NCBI GenBank assembly: GCA_019802505.1
Contig: JAFMOC010000106.1
Span: 62,001-126,000 of the forward strand
Direction: 5' to 3'
Origin: Corydoras sp. C115
Lineage: Eukaryota > Chordata > Actinopteri > Siluriformes > Callichthyidae
Length of the DNA stretch: 64,000 bases
This document shows positions 36,021 to 49,410 of the stretch, piece after piece. Within the stretch, counting starts at the first letter, position 1; the number at the start of each line of letters is the position of its first letter. A program made the translations under genes and the position numbers. Below the pieces are notes generated by a model. That model saw only the letters and a list, made by a program, of their open reading frames with translations. It did not search any database and was not told the DNA's origin.

Positions 36021-39000
36021 AAAATAGGCAAAACACTTTACCAGTCTAATTCATAGCACTAAATAATCTATAGTACTGCAAAATTGTTTGCATGGCCTGC
36101 CCAACAGCATGCAATTAAAAGCTAAAAAATGGACATGACTAAAGTCCCTGTCCACAGGATTTACAAAAGGTGTAACTCAACCACACTTAACAGTGTTTAG
36201 ATGATCCAGGCCTTAATACACGACATAATTTTCTGACCTTATTAACGTTTTTCTGGCTGACTATGAGGTGACCATTTTACAGTCATGTTCCAAAATGTTG
36301 AAAATAAAATATTCCTAAAAGTCCCTTAGGATACAAAATACAGGACACACCCTAGTTTACTGCAGATTGTGGTTTTGGATGTGACGTTTGTGTACATTTA
36401 AAACATCTTTGAACATGTAAATATACATTTAATTAGAAAGGCTGCACTGAGGCATGCTATTCCCAATGTGGTTTTCAGACGTGCGTTATGGCCAACAAAA
36501 CGACAGTACAACTGTGTCATTAGACTGAGAACTGCCTCTCAGGTTTCTTGTTTAACCATCCTAACCCCAAGATATAGTACATGTTAACTAGACCCAACCT
36601 GAAACAGTCTTTATTGTAAGAATTTTGACTTTTTTTTCCTTCTTTTTCTACATCGCATAAACACCGCACTAAAATGATGTATTGTGTTGCATTGTAAATC
36701 AGCACGTGACTGCATGCTGCTTTAAAGGGGCTTTTGCAATCGCTCACTTTTTTTGAAAATAAAAATAAAGAACAAAACTTTTTAATTTGTCCACCCACTC
36801 ACAGACGCACGCACACACGGCAGGTTACAAATTCGCTTCCTTTTCAACACACTCAACAGACTGAAGAAGGTTTTGCTGGCAAACTGGTTAATACAGAAAC
36901 ACAAGGCACGTCTGCAACAAATCGATCAGTTTTGTTGTCAAAAGCTAAACACTACACCTCTCTGCCCCACCAAACACACACATTTATGCAAGTAGATGCA
37001 TACACAAGAAATAGTTTGTGCAGATATACAGAACACTATCTTTGTTGTGATCCAGCCATTAATTAACATCAAAGAATATGCACATATGTCAACAAAGTGA
37101 ACTTTCTAAATAATAAATACATACATTATATTCTAATTTACATTTTTGTTTGATGGAAGGCCTTAAAATGCATTTAATCAGGACAAGAGGTAAACGCCCT
37201 GCAGAACTTCCTCAACTGACACAGATGTATAGCACTGCTTTAGTCCCTAGGCTGGGCACAATATATACATAATGACACAAAATGTCAAAATCAAGCACAA
37301 ACTGCCTTGTAACATTTTTTCTACATAATTGCAATAATTTTCACAAAACACAAAACTTAAACACAAAACTTTAGATTTTTGCAATAACCTGTTTCATTAC
37401 AGTCACTGTGTCACATTTGCAACACGCACAGTTCTGTAAATGCTATTAAGTAATTGATAAAGACAAACAATGGGATTTCCTCCAGGTCACAACAACAAGG
37501 TTTGCATACAACAATCAGTATATGTGTAGGCAAATAATAATGCCCTACCCACAATTAGGAATGAATTAACCTGTGTAAATAAATGGCATGATGCGCATTA
37601 TAATCATTACTGTCAATAATAAAACTGTCCCAACCTGTTTAGCACAACCATTGAAGCGTTTAAACCAACAGTAACACTGTCACATTTTTTTTTAGGTAAA
37701 ATAAAGAGTTTGAGTCCAACCACTGAATAAACCCACTTAGAAAGTAGTTGGAATTTAGAGACTGTAAACACGAATATTGTTTTTATGTATGCTAATAGTA
37801 TTGATACCTTTGTACCTAATTCAGAATCAAATATAATTTTATGCCACATGCTCAGTAATACACAGTACAACTTGCAGTGAAATGCTTGTAAGTGTAATAC
37901 TGTACACTTAAGCAGATAAATGCAATAAGGATAAATATTCTATTATATTATTGATATAACATTGAAAAATGTTAAATATAGAAAAAGAATGAACACCATT
38001 AAATATAATAAGGTAATTTACAGTCATGGAACTACGCATACGTGAATACTTTAAAAACCTTCATTTTAAAGGCCACATGAAAAATTTCGACTTTTGTGAT
38101 GGCCGAAATAACAGGCCAAATTAAATTTTAAATTAAAGCAATGCACCTGTGCTTTGTGCATGACATAAAGACCAGCACAGACACAATACATCTACATTGT
38201 TTTAACTTTGTAAGGGACTTCTATTTTATTTTCCAATTTGAATATGTTTGCACGAGTTAGCAGATTTATGTACATTTGATTTGCATTGTCTCAGTGACCT
38301 TAAGCAAGTCAGACAGGGGCAGTCAAGGACAGATGTGGCACTCTGTGGTTGTAAGATGCCCAGGTTTATTCTTATCGTCCCTTCATCTAGCAAATTATAT
38401 TAGGTATCAAAGTTTTCAATATAACACAAATGTAACATAGGACTTAGTAAGGGCTTAATTATTAAACTGGTAGGGTAAGTAAATGTGACAATATTGCTTT
38501 ATTACAAGTGTGCTTTTTGTTTTTACAATCATTACAGATCTACATCTACAGATTTACATCATTAGTTATTATAACTGTGGAAAACTATGGGCTACGAAAA
38601 AAATAAAGTGCATTGATTTATTTTTGATCATGCAGGTGACAGGCTTTATACTTTTCTGTGTCATGCAAGTATAAAGGGGTGAGGTTTTCTATTGAAAACA
38701 TTGCATAAAGAAAAGGATTAACATAAAGTGATTTACCTTTGGTTATAACAGATGTCTGATTTGCAATTTAGAGTTTTCTCATGCATTTAACCAGCAAATT
38801 CCCACAGAAAAGGCAATTAAACCTCAGCACTCAATCTAAAATCTATCATTTATCTCAAATTTGAAAGGGGTTGAATCCTTTTATTTAAAGCTTGATGTTT
38901 CGTTTCTGCACAACTACGTACACTCAGCTAAAAACGCAATGCAAATACAAAACAATTATGCAGAACCTCGCATTAACGTATGGAAAGCTAATTTTGTACA

Positions 39001-39622
39001 GTAGCTTTAGATTTTTATTAAAATTCACCTGTTAAGCACTCTTGAATGTTAGGGGGAAAAAATATTAAACTTGCTTATGATTTTGCAAAACCACAAGAAA
39101 GATCCTTACTGGGTGTCAGAGAAATGTCATGCGGATTTATAATATAGTTTAAATTGTAATTGCCTTGTAACCTTGCTATAGGCTATAAAAACAGTACACA
39201 AACATAGTGGTCAACACAATAACGTCACGATACAGTGTTAGTACCTGTAGCTGTTATTGTAATGTGTTCTACGTGCGTTCCCTATTTATATTCTGATCCC
39301 CAAAATGTAATGAATAACACTTTTAGGTAGTCGCTAGGTAACGTCCAGAACGCATACTAACATACTAAGTAGTGTGGATAAATAGTGCGCAATGTGTGTG
39401 GACCCAATACACCCTACTATTTAATAGCGGCTCTGCAGAAAATGAATAAGCGCTTATCGGATCTCGTTCTTTATAAGGCGCGTTTGCAGGCAGCACAATG
39501 AAAAGGACTTGTCCTTGTTTATACCGCGCGTGGCACTTTAGGCAGGAGAATGGAAGCTGGCAGGGATGCTTTTGAAAAACTTCGACAGGAGTGTGAGAAA
39601 GTGCGGGAAGAAGCGCACGAAC

Positions 39623-39719
39623 CTGGGGGGCCTGGCGGCGGCGGCGGCGGCTGCGCGTCCTCACCGAAGATCAGCCTGAAGTCCAGCTCCTCATTCCCGC
39701 TGCAGTTTGCACTACTCAT
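39623..39719 (-). CDS. nfatc3: NFATC3 coding exon 1 (N-terminal acidic activation segment)
   Basis: First coding exon of the calcineurin-regulated transcription factor NFATC3, 32 codons plus one base. The translation starts MSSANCSGNEELDFRLIFGE and ends in a proline run. This matches the NFATC3 N-terminus, where the ELDF..(L/I)FGED segment is part of the N-terminal acidic transactivation region. The start is the ATG at 39717-39719, because it aligns with the family start; the reading frame stays open upstream but has no earlier ATG. Its initiation context is weak (C at -3). The exon ends CCAG at 39623 and is followed by GTTCGT, a non-optimal donor. The split codon G|AT joins exon 2 as Asp33. 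The proline run is encoded by five CCG codons plus CCA. Identity comes from memory of the family and was not checked by a search. Confidence 0.9.
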
Positions 39720-40022
39720 CGGCTTTGACAGCTCGGCCTCGCTCCCGTCTATCCGCGCCGACTCGCGCTTCGCTGTCACAACATTTACCGACACACAGAA
39801 AAGCCAAAACGACTCGTTTTATTTAGTCCGCAATTACTGACGGGTGTTAAGTTTCCCCCCGAAGCGCGCGTTCGGTGTCTGTCCCGGTTACATTAAGGAT
39901 TTGAAGAGTTCAGCTGAACCTGCACACAACTTTAAAAGCAAAGCCAATTTTATACAAACAATTCTATTATTTTTCCAGAAGCGGCCGGTGTTTATCAACA
40001 CGCGCTTGAGCGGTGCTGTTCG

Positions 40023-40053
<31 letters not shown>

Positions 40054-40260
40054 TAATCGCTGTCTTCTATCCCAACTTTTACTAACTGCGCGTGACAGGG
40101 CAGTTCCAGTCGTGACGTCAAAGCCGGCATGCAGCACACACTCAGCAGGGACTTATGGGAAATGCAGTCCCATCATCAAACGACGCTCAGACACGTGCTA
40201 GCCCATAGAGCGCCCCCCACGGCGCAAAGCGGGCAGTGCATACAGTACACACAGCGAAGC
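39720..40260 (-). promoter_or_regulatory. nfatc3: NFATC3 promoter and 5' leader, CpG-rich
   Basis: This block directly upstream of the NFATC3 ATG is clearly richer in G+C and CpG than anything around it, as expected of a CpG-island promoter. Visible candidate sites are a perfect CRE palindrome TGACGTCA at 40113-40120, a canonical E-box CACGTG at 40192-40197, a good match (about 14 of 18) to the ZNF143/THAP11-type element at 40151-40168, and a GC-box-like run near 40213. A (CT)n tract, GA repeat in the sense direction, sits at 40027-40053. No TATA box is evident. The transcription start is not determined, so the split between leader and promoter is unknown. The CRE would suit cAMP/CREB input, but that is inference. 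Confidence 0.7.
40027..40053 (+). repeat. nfatc3: (TC)13 microsatellite in NFATC3 promoter region
   Basis: Pure TC tract, GA in the direction of NFATC3 transcription, about 310 bp upstream of the ATG. GA repeats in promoters can be nucleosome-poor; any role here is inference. Confidence 0.9.
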
Positions 40261-40262
40261 AT

Positions 40263-40291
40263 GTTTATTTATTTATTTATTTATTTATTTT
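40263..40291 (+). repeat. (TTTA)n microsatellite
   Basis: TTTATTTA tract at the outer edge of the CpG-rich promoter block. Confidence 0.9.
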
Positions 40292-40363
40292 TATTTTTTG
40301 CTAAAAAGGGCAATCATCGCAATAATCAATATTGCTAATATTTCTGTATTTGTCTTAACATCC

Positions 40364-40712
40364 ATTCATTCATTCATTATCTCCCGCTTTATCCTCTATT
40401 AGGGTCGCGGTGGGGTTCCCCATGCCCATCCAGGGGAGAACGTCTCGGGCGCTGGGCAGATACACCCAGGACAGGGCGCCAATCCATCGCTGGGCACACA
40501 CTCACTCACACAGACACACTCTATATGGGGCAATTTTTTTGAGAATTCAATTGACTTGATCCATGTTTTTGGACTGTGGGAGGAAACCGGAGAACTCGGA
40601 GGAAACCCATGCGGACACGGGGAGAACATGGAAACTCCACCCAGATGGGGATTCGAACCGGGAATCCCTAGCGCTGAGAAGCGAACGTGCTGACCACTAA
40701 GCCATCGTGCCT
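40364..40712 (-). mobile_element. SINE family A, full length, upstream of NFATC3 promoter
   Basis: Near-consensus minus-strand copy; the tail is (CATT) at 40364 and the head ends near 40712. Together with the plus-strand copy at 40777 it makes an inverted repeat of about 340 bp per arm with a spacer of roughly 65 bp. Confidence 0.9.
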
Positions 40713-40776
40713 GCGATAATTTTAATGAACATTATTCATGAAAAATGTATAATTTAAATTTATAATATTTTGTTGA

Positions 40777-41115
40777 GGTGGCTTAGTGGTTGGCACGTTC
40801 GCCTCTCAGCGCTAGGGATTCCCGGTTCGAATCCCCATCTGGGTGGAGTTTCCGTGTTCTCCCCGTGTCTGCGTGGGTTTCCTCCGGGTTCTCAGGTTTC
40901 CTCCCACAGTCCAAAAACATGGATCAAGTCAATTGAATTCTCAAAAATTGCCCCATATAGAGTGTGTCTGTGTGTGAGTGTGTGCCCAGTAATGGATTGG
41001 TGCCCTCTCCTGGGTCTATCTGCCCAGCGCCCGAGACGTTCTCCCCTGGATGGGCATGGGAACCCCACCGCGACCCTAATAGAGGATAAAGCGGGAGATA
41101 ATGAATGAATGAATG
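40777..41115 (+). mobile_element. SINE family A, full length, with target duplication
   Basis: Near-consensus plus-strand copy lacking only the first bases of the head, ending in (GAAT)n. It is flanked by perfect 13-bp repeats AATATTTTGTTGA at 40764-40776 and 41116-41128, showing LINE-type retrotransposition. Confidence 0.92.
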
Positions 41116-43907
41116 AATATTTTGTTGATTTGTTTAACAGTGCAGTTTCACTTTATAGTTTTTATGAAATTTTACATGATTTTAGCATACATGGTTTTCC
41201 CTGAAAACTCTCTGTATCCTCTCATATTCCAAATTCAAACATATAAAGCTATTTTTGTGCAGCATGTTTACCGAATGATTTCTCAATGACTTCATTTTTA
41301 AATGATCATGTGGTTTAAAATCTGCAGGGTTTTTTTTTTATATTGAATTTTCTATATAGCCCTGTATGACAAGTGCAATAGGTCATGTACTCCCCTTTCA
41401 GTTTGTCATTACTAAATATGAATTTTATATTCTAAGTGCATAGCAAATATTTTAAAAGTACCAATAGTTATGTGACTAAGTTATGATTCTTTGCTGAGTG
41501 AACAATAAGCTTTCAAGAGACTAAGTGTCGTGTACTCATAACAATAGCCCTAACCCTAATCTTAAAATATTGGAGCAATTTGATACTTCCTAATTAAAAA
41601 AAAAGTATTTAATATCATACCGCATGTCACATTTTGCTTTACTATTATTAGGTGTATTATTAGTTTTTAGTGTGATAAAAAAAATATGGTTGTATGTAAT
41701 GTTTAGTGTACCCAGCTGCATAATCTGTTTTTATTTGGGAACAATAGAAGTTGAAGTGACCAGTACAGTACATTATAAGTATAATAATAATAAATAATGA
41801 TAATAATTAAGTCACGAAAAAAAGCAATCGAGTGAACATGCAATTTATATTCAAATGGAGAAATTTCCTATGGTTTGAGATGAGAGTTGGCCACATTACT
41901 TTCCACAGTTCTTTATCTGACACTCATCTATATGGTATAAGCATGGTTTCTTTCCAACAAATTTAGGTCAACACAGATTTTGGAAATCACACAGTTAATA
42001 AATAAATCTGAAGCAAGAGCAAAGAGAGAATTCAGAAACTACAACCATTTTCTTTAACAATATAATCTATTAAACGTTATTTATAGAATGAGGTCTGGTT
42101 TGTTTACAATGCAGCAGGTCTTATCACATGTCTCATTAACACCTTCCAATACTTATATTTCTTGCTTAAAAAGACCTTCTGAACACCCCCATACTTCCTG
42201 AACTAGCTTGCTTCCTTTCGAGACTGCATCATGGCAGATCTTTTCTATCTTGTTTGGTAATTAACAGCCACAATGCAAATATGAATGCTAAAAATATAAT
42301 GCTGTGACTGGTGGGTGGGGGGCAAATAAAAATTGGCTGTTTATCAGCATTAAATTCCAGTGTTGATATGAGACGTGTTGTTAACAACATAGAATTGAAT
42401 ATCAACACAGCTGTAAAACGCCCATTTATAAATAGCCTTAACTGGACATTTGTTGTTATGTAGAAATGGAAAGTGGGTCACAAACTATTTGCTTGTTTGA
42501 ACTTGAAGATTATAAAATCTGTCCTGATATTTGATGGATGTATATAGTTTAGTTTACAATGCAATACCACATGTACTGTGTGTACTATGTGCTCAAATTT
42601 TATATTTTGTTATGTAAGAGATTACGCCCAGTAAACTGTCCTGTTATAAAAAAAAAATAATAAAAAAAAATAGTGGACCTGGTGGAGAATAAAACCTTTG
42701 TCTCCTTCTCTTTCATTATGTATTTATTTTTGGAAAAGGGCAGTTTGTTGTGTTTAATCTCTTAAACTCTGAACTAACAGTCTTGTGTTTGCACTCTGAA
42801 CCACCGATAATTCAAAAGACATGTTCACTGCTCACATTATACTGCAATGTAAATAAAATCACTGCAGGATTGTTATTTTCTTATGAGCACTAGAACTTTA
42901 TTTTATTTTGGTTTCAAACTTGATCCAAATTGTGCCCAATTCCACAATAAAGCCATGCCTAAAACACTAAAACAAAAACAACTGACAGAAATTTTGTGCC
43001 ATTTTTTTGTGTAATTTAAATAAATTATATTTGTTTCTTTTCTTTTTGAATTGTAAACCACATTTTGTTCCAGGGTGGTAGAATGTGGGAACTCATACTT
43101 ACTGACAGTAAACTCTAAGCTCTGACAGTAATTGAGTAGAATGATTCATGATATGTGCATTGCCTATATTCACCACAATGTATATTCAGTTGTTTAAAGT
43201 AGCATTACAGTAGCAAGTAGCAACATAATGAAGATATTTTAATATGCTTTAAATAATATATTTTAAAACAGTGTACTATAGTGCAAGAGTAAAAGCAAAA
43301 CAAACCATGCAAGACTACATGACATCATTTCTACATCTAAAATGCTGAACTAAAAGTGTTTCAATGCTCAAATTTAAAAACAAAAGTCGGGTTTCCTGCA
43401 TGTTTTTAGTCCAAACCTTTAAGAACACCTAATTTACTTAGACGGAGATGCCAGGACAATGAATATTTTTTTTTTGCTTGGTCCCAGTCAGTAGACAAGA
43501 CACTGGATTTTGAATTTCTTTTTTAAGGTTTTTTTTTAAGATTAAGTGTCAAAGATCCACTAGATTAAAGTAATTGCAGCTGAACACTATACACACTTGA
43601 ACCATGAACTTGAGGTCATTGTAAATTTTATTGCTTAAGTTGATAAGTTCAAGTTGATATGAGGTTTTGCCCTGGTCTGTCTTAAATCACAAACCCAAAA
43701 CAACAAGAGGCACACAGTCATCCATATATTTACTGTATGTGCCAAACACTCATGTAAAGTACCACATTCTATTAGTAATTTGATTCATTCTGGAGCTGAT
43801 GAAAGCTGATTGATTTGGACTATTATTTAAGCATACAAAGGTTTTAATATGTATAAAATTGGTATAACGAATTAATGATATAGTTAATTAAAAGAAAGGA
43901 AATGAAG

Positions 43908-43912
<5 letters not shown>

Positions 43913-43997
<85 letters not shown>
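43913..43997 (+). repeat. (TA)42 microsatellite
   Basis: Pure TA tract of about 84 bp. Such tracts can extrude cruciforms and are often mis-sized in assemblies. Confidence 0.95.
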
Positions 43998-44001
<4 letters not shown>

Positions 44002-47000
44002 ACACTGTCACTGCACAGACACTGTCATCTTGATGACTTAAAAATGCTCACATTCTAGACTTACAAACCTGTGACTTCATTTTGCTAAATGCCCAAATAG
44101 GTTGCAAAAGTAAAATAAAATTTGTATCTAAGAAAATGCATTTAGGGCCAAAAAGAACATATTTATTAATGTTTCACCGATTTACATACATTTTACTTTT
44201 TATTGTTTCCCTACCAGTGAAATAGAAAATGATAATGATTTTTTTTTGTTCTACATAAATATGAATGTTAAAAATGTAACTTAAAATTATAATTGATTAT
44301 TTGTGTCTGTTTTGTAATGCTATGGATTTAAAACATTTTAAACAAAAAAATTACAGAAACAGTTAACTTACTTTCTTTAAGTTAATTACTTTGACACCCG
44401 ATGATTTTTTAACCAACACATATATTTAAGCATGACAGTACGTACTACAGTTTTGTTACTAAATTAAAGAAAGTGGATAAAATTAAAAAAATTATTACAA
44501 TGCTTTGTACCAATCACAATTTTTTTCACAAAAAGAGAATTATTTTTATTTAATAAAGAACAGCAATAACTGTACTGTTTGTTCCCTGTACAAAAATGAC
44601 TAATACATTGAAATTTATAGTGTTTATAGCTTTGCCTTAAACATTTAATTGAAATTATAAGTCTTTGTGGATTTCTGGCTCTGTGTTACACCTATGTGCT
44701 GATTTTCAAGAAAAACTATAGTACACTTCACTTTTCAAGAACAATATTTCCAACAATTGAGGTCATAAATAAGAACAACACTGAAATGATTGCAGAGTGG
44801 GAAAAAACATAATTCAAGGTGTATCAGCACTTTGTAAGTCTATTAGCCCGAGACATGCAACATGCAGAGTTAGCACTTTGTTATCAGAGCTTCGAGACAG
44901 GGAATTCACACACTTTACTCACTAAATGTTTTTGTTTGATGCATGTGGGCGTAGAAACACTAAGGTTCAGTTATGCATTAAAAAATGAGTATCACATTTC
45001 CTGTGGTCTTAATTTCCTCTAAGGCATGTTTACAGATCCACATTTAAATGACAGCTTAATTAAGCACTTTTAATTATACTCTGAATGGGTTGCTCAATGA
45101 CAATGACTGTGGAGTGGACCAAGAGAGCACAGTTGCTGGTTGCATCGTTTCAAGCAGAATTCATGCTGCAGTTATTTTAAACAACTAAAGTTATAAATAC
45201 TAAAGTGAGTAGGATCTCAACCGATGCAAGTTAATCTTTTGTATTGCAAAGCTGTGTAGTGTCATGATCTTAGGTTTAAAGAATTACAGTATGTCATCAT
45301 ACTTTGTTTCATCACACCATATCTTTTTTGGAAAGCTGCCCACACAGTTATGAAGACATAAGCACATGCACACTCAAACACACCACCTACACATGCAGCA
45401 AGGAGTTGGCATGCAAAAATGTCAGAACATACAAACTATGTTTAAGATAATACCCGAATTTAAAATGAACAGAAGACAATATTGTATATTGTATAAACCT
45501 TACAGCTGTGCATTTATCCATTTATCTAGAATTAAAAGAAAACACAGAGGTTTAAAAGAAAATATTATGGTCTGAAACTACACTATTTAGTTTATCAATT
45601 TGCCTAATAATATTATTTTACTTTCTCATGAAAGGAAAGATGTAGCAATTTAGGAGCTTATCCAGATGCTGTTATCTATGCAGCCTAATTTATTAATATT
45701 GTTTAAAGCTCAAAATACCTGTGGGTGTAACTGGGTTTGATGACCTTTGAGGGAACAGGATAAAGCACACGGTATCCGCAGATTTGCGTGGGAGGCATGA
45801 TGTGGTTTGTGATATTGTGTTCTTGTTAAGAAAGTCAACAACTAAAAAGCACTTTCTCTTGTTTTGCAGATCAAAAGTATGGAGTTAACACTGCTGTCAA
45901 CAATATAGATTGTCATTACTTTCTTGCAGTGTTATTTGCTCCCGTTGCTGTTGCATTTTCATCTTTGTTGCATCTTCTGTCAACAGGCATGTCAGTATTA
46001 GCCTTAATTAATCTTTATTATTTTAGGATTTAGTTTTAAACTCACCTTAAAATACACAAAATTTATACATAAGTATTATGATAATACATGAAACATTGGC
46101 AATGTGGGCATTTAATTCGGTTGTAATCTAAAATAAAAAGGTTTGAAGAGAAATATGTATAAATAAAGTAGCAAATTGGTGTGGTTCAACTGTCCATTAA
46201 ACAATTTATAGCTTATAATTACAAAGTTAAGATGCAATATGTAAGTTTTCTCATGCATTTTTAAATATCGAAATATCATTCGATGTAAATAATATAAAAC
46301 TACAATAAGAAAGATGTGAATATACGAAAATTAGAAGAAATTTAACGTTGGCATTGAAAATAGTCTGAATAGCCTTATGCTGCCACCTAACGGCTGTATT
46401 TCAAACAGCAGCATCAGATAATTCAACTATAAAAAGCTGGTAAACCAATGTTTTCAATAGAAACTAAAAAAAAATGTTGACTCCAAAACATTTATTTACA
46501 CTATTTTGGTTGCTAACTGGCCCTTGATTTTAGATCATCATATTGTCCAGTTTATCAAATCCACTTGTAAAATAGATGCTTTTTTGTAGATTTACAATTA
46601 CAGACTGTAGTTCAATTGTTTCATGTCAGATATGTTAATCCACTTTACAATGTTATTTAATGGACAAGACCAACCAGATAACGAATAACGAAATGCGCTT
46701 TCTAAAACACCTTATTAAATTACTCTACTGAAGTTAATCCACCAACCAAAAAATGTCTAGCCATTAGCATCCTGTAGATATCATTCTGTAATCATTAATT
46801 AGTAATAGAATTAATGGATTAATACAAACTAGGCAGCAACAAAAGAGTTACATATATACATCATTATTGGAAATAAAAAATAAAACATATTATTAATTAT
46901 TAACTTTACATAATACTCTCTATAAGTCTTTTTTTTTTTTACTAGAAATTCTAAATTCATTTCATTTTATACCCTAGAATATTTTTTCAATAATAAAAAA

Positions 47001-48556
47001 AAAAAAGAAAAAATACACAGTGTCCGACAGAGGGCAGTCGAAATCCAAAAGACCCCTCGAAAAGACAAGGGACTGCTCAACGACACGTGAAGCCAGTGCA
47101 CATGATCAGCACAAGTTCAACTTCAGATATCTTTTTACTAAATAATCATGACGTTTTCATACAGGATTCAGAGCGTCATCGGATTGTCAGTGCAGTGTGA
47201 ACACACATACAAACAGAAGAGAAATAAAAGAGAGAAACAATGTGGGAATAAAAGGAAAAGTAGATTATAAAAAGCTCCATGTGATTCTATAGTGGATAGG
47301 CTAAATAACAAGGTCACTCAATCTGAGACATTCATCACTTCTGGGAGGCCTTACATCATTCATCAGAGAACAGAATTAAGAAAGCTCATAAAGCTTAAAG
47401 AATGCAGTAAAGTACTTCAATTAAAACAATATTTAAAATAATATCTTTAGAAAGATCACATTTTGTCAGATATTTTGTTAAAACAGCTAGTTGAGGTCTT
47501 TGGATGAATGTTGCAAGCAAATTTAAAAAATATTTATATTTTATATTTAACAAAATAGTACGTGTCCATGTCTGGTCCCAACTTTTTGGAAAATGATTTT
47601 TAAATTTGATAAAAAAGTACAACTTGGAATTTGATTATGGTGCCCATTTCTTTGCATTAGACTGTTTTTAATTTTCTGCTATTACTACTATCCCATTATA
47701 GCACCCTGCTTCACCCCCCAGCACTCCTGTGGCTTACTGCTTCACCAGAACTGCATATTTACACGCCTTCTGACTCTAAATCCCATTAGCTGAGATTCTA
47801 GTCATTATTACATCCTTAGACTTTCACAAGAATCTTATTAAATATAACCTGTACAAATTTTACTGACTTAAAAAATGTAGCCAAATATAACAAAAGCACT
47901 TTAGGTAAAAAGGAAACATTCTTTAGGCACATTTTGTCATAACACTTATGTCTTAACTGTGTCATATTATTTTTTTTTTTATCACAGACAAAAAGATTAA
48001 TATCAGTTACATTGTTCACGTAACAAAAGCTTGAAATTATATATTATTTAAAATATAAATGGATTAAAAACCTTACAACATAATAAAGATTATGTTGTAT
48101 TTAACAAATTAGACATAAAAAAATTCATTCTCAGGTTGAAAATAAATGTTTGTCCGGATTGTAATAATTACAAATAAAATAATTACAAGTTATAAATAAA
48201 ACTCCAAAGAAATACACTTTCAGTATGTGATTCTTTTCACTTGATGTATGTTCTTGCATATTGTGTTAATGACGATAAAAGTTTAATTGAATTAAAAATG
48301 AAGCTTCACTCTGTGACTGATGTATTGGGGTCATTACTATGAAGCATAGGGAAAAATAAAAAAGTCTTTTTCAGTTATTATTGATTTTCACAGAGAACAA
48401 ACAAGTGGATTATTTAGGAAGTTCATTATGTCCTCGAGGGCTTTATTAAAGAGATCACTTCAGCATGATAGTAAGTCATTAGCAACAATAAGAAAATATT
48501 ACCCAAGTTTGTTGTTGTAGCCACTAGAGGTAGCTTAAATTCTCTATTCATCTTTG

Positions 48557-48560
<4 letters not shown>

Positions 48561-48623
<63 letters not shown>
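48561..48623 (+). repeat. (GT)31 microsatellite
   Basis: Long pure GT tract. Confidence 0.95.
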
Positions 48624-48625
<2 letters not shown>

Positions 48626-49277
48626 CTGAATAAGAAAGCAACTGGGCACAAGAAATGAACCAATAAATGGATAGCAGCGAGTAACTCTCTAACACTTCAC
48701 ATTATACAAAAGAACAAAAAAGTGTTTGTTAGGGAAAGAAATAGAACGTTAAAGGCAGATGGCAAATGGAGAAAAACTTTCAGGGCTAAAGACAAGACAC
48801 TGGGGGGTCTTTTGACTTTTTTGAAATGTTACTGTGCTTCTAGTCATATTATGCTAATACATCTAATTAACACCCCATGCAGATGTTCTCACAACACAAG
48901 GGCACATATTGTTGGGGGATATTGTTAGGGATGCACAGCTTCAGGGACTGAAAATCCTCTTTAATGTGTGATGTTTGGTATGTTCCTTCAGTGTATTATG
49001 TTTTTCATTTAGCAAAATGACAACAGTGGATGGATTTCCTATTCTCGGTAGTTAGTAGATTAAGTGGAACATTGATTGAAAGTTAATTTCACTGCGTTTA
49101 TATCTAGCATGATTTCGTCCACTTCATTTCAGTCTTTTGGTTCTGTACTCACCATAGATATGTCCCTGAATTGCAAGTTGCATGTTCTTGGATTTCCCCT
49201 CGAAGCACTGTTTTGGTGATGTAAGTCATAGGCAATGTTACGTATTTGTTGATTATTAAAGAATAGTTCTTAATAAT

Positions 49278-49410
49278 CAGCGATAGATTGGCGCCCTGTC
49301 CTGGGTCTATCTGCCCAGCGCCCGAGACGTTCTCCCCTGGATGGGCATGGGGAACCCCACCACCACCCTAATAGAGGATAAAGCGGGAGATAATGAATGA
49401 ATTAATGAAA
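49278..49410 (+). mobile_element. 5'-truncated SINE family A (3' end only)
   Basis: Near-consensus 3' segment from AGCGATAGATTGGCGCCCTG to the GATAATGAATGAAT tail. The low divergence suggests a recent, truncated insertion. Confidence 0.85.

Larger units (their letters stand above)
19070..39622 (-). other. nfatc3: NFATC3 intron 1 (20.6 kb)
   Basis: Bounded by donor GTTCGT at 39622 and acceptor TTTCAG at 19070. It is AT-rich and contains SINE copies, microsatellites, DNA-transposon relics, a candidate alternative first exon at 31732 and several non-repetitive blocks that may be enhancers. The sub-stretches 19700-21080, 28000-29350, 30660-31240, 32700-33450, 34030-35740 and 36060-39350 show no gene and nothing recognisable beyond AT-rich unique sequence and short simple repeats. 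Confidence 0.9.
40292..48560. other. Upstream intergenic DNA, SINE pair then AT-rich
   Basis: Apart from the SINE pair (40364-41115) and the (TA)42, this stretch shows no gene, no splice-bounded open frame and no recognisable repeat. A well-formed acceptor (CTTGTTTTGCAG before 45870) leads only to a short open stretch ending in TAG. A non-repetitive, slightly GC-richer block sits at 45080-45240. Confidence 0.6.

Noticed and set aside
39519..39794. Starting NFATC3 at the upstream end of the open frame (39794)
   Set aside because: The upstream first codon is GTG, there is no in-frame ATG before 39719, and the family's N-terminus aligns at 39719.
45858..45910. Good acceptor (TTTTGCAG) suggesting a plus-strand exon
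   Set aside because: The following frame ends after about 12 codons at TAG and has no supporting partner; too little to call.
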